From Microbacteriaceae bacterium UBA963 (GTDB taxonomy: Bacteria; Actinomycetota; Actinomycetes; Actinomycetales; Microbacteriaceae), in NCBI GenBank assembly GCA_002292955.1, contig DBCH01000047.1:1-6421 (forward strand): a stretch of DNA of 6,421 nucleotides, read 5' to 3'. The position numbers were made by a program, and so were the translations under genes. A model generated the notes under the pieces. That model did no database searches. It was not told the origin of the DNA and saw only the letters and a list, made by a program, of their open reading frames with translations. Positions 4,976 through 6,421 of this stretch are shown in pieces; position 1 is the stretch's first letter; every line of letters starts with the position of its first letter.

Positions 4976-5875
4976 ATGAGTCGCACTGCGTTCACCCTCG
5001 ACGAAGACCTGGGGCTTGCCCTGCGTCTGGCGGATGCAGCGGATGGGATCAGCCGTGAGCGCTTTCTGGCGCAAGACTTGGTGGTCGAGGCCAAACCCGA
5101 CCGCACGCCGGTCACCGACGCCGACAAGGCCATCGAACGGGCCATCATCGACCTACTGGGCAGCGAGCGCCCCGAAGACTTCATGCTCGGCGAGGAGTTT
5201 GGCGAGCAGGCAGGCACCGTGGCCGAGCGATCGGTTGGCACGACCGACCACCCGCACCGCCAGTGGATCATCGATCCCATCGACGGCACCGCCAATTTTC
5301 TGCGCGGCGTTCCGGTGTGGGCCACACTCATCGCGCTCGCCATCGACGGCGATCCCGTTATCGGGGTAGTGAGCGCCCCGGCGCTGGGCAAGCGCTGGTG
5401 GGCGGCGGCCGAAAACGGCGCGTGGGTGGACGAATCAGGTGATGCGCTGTCGTCTCTCCCCCTGCCTGACAGCCTGAACGGAATCCTCGAAACTCCCATC
5501 GCGGCGAAGCCCCAACCTCGTCGCCTCAGCGTTTCGGGCGTATCCGCGCTCGAAGACGCTTCGCTGAGCTACAACAACCTGCAACAGTGGGATCAGGCCG
5601 GTTACCTCGACGAGCTCGTTGCGCTCTCGCGTCGCGTCTGGCGAACCCGCGCCTACGGCGACATGTGGTCTTACATGATGCTCGCCGAGGGCGTGCTCGA
5701 TGCCGTGGCCGAGTTCGACCTCAAGCCCTACGACATGGCAGCCCTGATTCCCATCGTGCGTGAAGCAGGTGGACGCTTCAGTTCGGTTGACGGACACAAC
5801 GATTGCTGGCACGGCAGCGCTCTGGCCACGAACGGTCACCTGCACAACGACCTGCTCGAGGCGCTCAAGCGATAA
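4976..5875 (+). CDS. hisN: Histidinol-phosphatase, inositol monophosphatase family (HisN)
   Basis: Predicted to dephosphorylate L-histidinol phosphate to L-histidinol, the penultimate stage of histidine biosynthesis, in the cytoplasm with Mg2+. The 299-residue sequence has the inositol-phosphatase signature: GEE at 72-74, WIIDPIDGTANF at 97-108 (metal ligands Asp100, Ile102 backbone, Asp103), and the second metal motif YDMAALIPIVREAGGRF at 252-268 with Asp253. LVVEAKPDRTPVTDAD (35-50), PVWATLIAL (113-121), SAPALGKRWWAA (133-144) and YGDMWSYMMLAEG (227-239) are typical of actinobacterial HisN rather than SuhB or CysQ. The length exceeds the usual ~260 residues. The excess lies in two stretches, about 80-95 before the metal motif and 153-182 after the WWAA strand, while all active-site residues remain. 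No other his gene is nearby, which is usual for hisN in this phylum. gpx follows after 38 bases but has its own promoter. A generic inositol-phosphate phosphatase is the alternative. Confidence 0.87.
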   Translation: MSRTAFTLDEDLGLALRLADAADGISRERFLAQDLVVEAKPDRTPVTDADKAIERAIIDLLGSERPEDFMLGEEFGEQAGTVAERSVGTTDHPHRQWIIDPIDGTANFLRGVPVWATLIALAIDGDPVIGVVSAPALGKRWWAAAENGAWVDESGDALSSLPLPDSLNGILETPIAAKPQPRRLSVSGVSALEDASLSYNNLQQWDQAGYLDELVALSRRVWRTRAYGDMWSYMMLAEGVLDAVAEFDLKPYDMAALIPIVREAGGRFSSVDGHNDCWHGSALATNGHLHNDLLEALKR

Positions 5876-5901
5876 CCCTGTCGGCAGTCAGCGTCAAATG
5901 T

Positions 5902-5907
5902 TAGTCT
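5902..5907 (+). promoter_or_regulatory. -10 box of the glutathione peroxidase gene, leaderless type
   Basis: TAGTCT fits TANNNT and ends exactly six bases before the ATG at 5914. The intervening TCGCTT has no Shine-Dalgarno character. A partial -35-like CTGTCG lies at 5878-5883, 18 bases upstream. The box allows gpx to be transcribed independently of hisN. Confidence 0.5.
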
Positions 5908-5913
5908 TCGCTT

Positions 5914-6399
5914 ATGAGCATTGACAACACAGCCATCACGACTATTGACGGAAAAGCAACCACTCTGGGAGCCGTGCGTGCGCCAGTGACCATGGTGGTG
6001 AACGTGGCCTCCAAGTGTGGCCTCACGCCCCAGTACGGTGCGCTCGAAGAGCTTCAGAAAACCTATGGCGCCCGCGGATTCACCGTTCTAGGTTTTCCCT
6101 GCAACCAGTTCATGTTCCAAGAGCCGGGCAGTAACGCCGAAATTGAAACCTACTGCACCACCACGTGGGGCGTGACCTTCCCCATGTTCGACAAGGTCAA
6201 GGTCAACGGCAAGGGCAAGCACCCGCTTTACGACGAACTCACTAAGGTGAAGGACTCCGAGGGTAAGGCGGGCAACGTTAAGTGGAACTTTGAGAAGTTC
6301 CTCGTTCTGCCCAACGGTGAGATCAAGCGCTTCAGACCCACGACTGTTCCCGACGACCCCGCAATCATCTCGGTCATCGAGGCCAACCTCCCCAAATAA
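5914..6399 (+). CDS. gpx: Glutathione peroxidase family thiol peroxidase (probably thioredoxin-dependent)
   Basis: A complete 161-residue cytoplasmic enzyme that reduces hydrogen peroxide and organic hydroperoxides. The thioredoxin-like fold carries NVASKCGLTPQYGALEEL (30-47) with peroxidatic Cys35. GFPCNQFMFQEPG (60-72) supplies Gln69, and KWNFEKFLV (123-131) supplies Trp124 and Asn125, completing the Cys-Gln-Trp-Asn catalytic tetrad. Cys81, in the segment TYCTTTWGVTFPMFDK, is the likely resolving cysteine. The Cys35-Cys81 spacing equals that of Cys36-Cys82 in yeast Gpx3, so the enzyme should be recycled by thioredoxin, not glutathione, as expected in an actinobacterium. Length is normal and the active-site residue is Cys, not selenocysteine. 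It follows hisN on the same strand but has its own -10 box. Expression may respond to oxidative stress, though no regulator site was seen. Confidence 0.93.
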   Translation: MSIDNTAITTIDGKATTLGAVRAPVTMVVNVASKCGLTPQYGALEELQKTYGARGFTVLGFPCNQFMFQEPGSNAEIETYCTTTWGVTFPMFDKVKVNGKGKHPLYDELTKVKDSEGKAGNVKWNFEKFLVLPNGEIKRFRPTTVPDDPAIISVIEANLPK

Positions 6400-6400
6400 A

Positions 6401-6412
6401 CGGCAATCGCCG
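6401..6412 (+). terminator. Possible start of a terminator hairpin after gpx (near window edge)
   Basis: CGGC-AATC-GCCG forms a four-base stem two bases after the gpx stop codon. The window ends nine bases later, so a T-run cannot be assessed beyond GTTGAGTAG. Confidence 0.25.
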
Positions 6413-6421
6413 GTTGAGTAG

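Noticed and set aside
4892..5074. A 60-residue minus-strand open frame over the tRNA promoter and hisN start
   Set aside because: Antisense to hisN, no domain, no start signal, and it would overlap the divergent promoters.
4963..5845. Long minus-strand open frames antisense to hisN
   Set aside because: Ser/Arg-rich shadow translations created by codon bias of the GC-rich hisN gene, which has all its catalytic motifs.
1..6421. CRISPR arrays, insertion sequences, riboswitches, toxin-antitoxin pairs
   Set aside because: No regularly spaced repeats, transposase motifs, recognisable riboswitch cores or small paired genes were found on either strand.

Overview
The window looks like chromosomal DNA from a moderately GC-rich actinobacterium, possibly of the Microbacteriaceae type. 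The evidence is an actinobacterial-style HisN histidinol phosphatase, a CtpE-like cation ATPase, a tRNA-Lys with anticodon CTT, and several genes that appear to be read from leaderless transcripts. The placement rests on sequence character and family resemblance; no search was run.

Left edge (1-889): the first 91 codons of a P-type cation ATPase run off the left end on the minus strand. Divergent from it is a small lipoprotein (437-775) whose mature part resembles the I78 / potato-inhibitor-I protease inhibitors. The 163-base divergent spacer carries a promoter for each gene and two inverted repeats that could be operators.

Middle (890-4752): a compact, catabolic-looking unit. On the minus strand a group A FAD-dependent aromatic hydroxylase (MhpA/PheA-like, 2025-3596) is followed after 16 bases by an alpha/beta hydrolase (890-2008). 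The hydrolase resembles the 2,6-dihydroxypseudooxynicotine hydrolase group, which cleaves a C-C bond between an aromatic ring and an acyl chain. Divergent from the pair is an AraC-family regulator (3775-4752). All three have Shine-Dalgarno sites, and two of the three start with GTG. The simplest reading is regulator plus two-step pathway: hydroxylate an aromatic ring, then hydrolyse its acyl side chain. The substrate is unknown, and no ring-cleavage enzyme or transporter lies in the window.

Right part (4780-6421): housekeeping genes. These are tRNA-Lys(CTT) on the minus strand, hisN for histidine biosynthesis, and a glutathione-peroxidase-family thiol peroxidase with the cysteine pair of thioredoxin-dependent members.

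One pattern crosses the window. The ATPase, lipoprotein, hisN and gpx starts each have a TANNNT -10 box ending exactly six bases before the ATG (TAGNCT in three of four) and no usable Shine-Dalgarno, as expected for leaderless mRNAs. The catabolic unit does not follow this pattern. No CRISPR array, insertion sequence, integrase or rRNA was seen, and no stretch of more than 180 bases lacks a gene.
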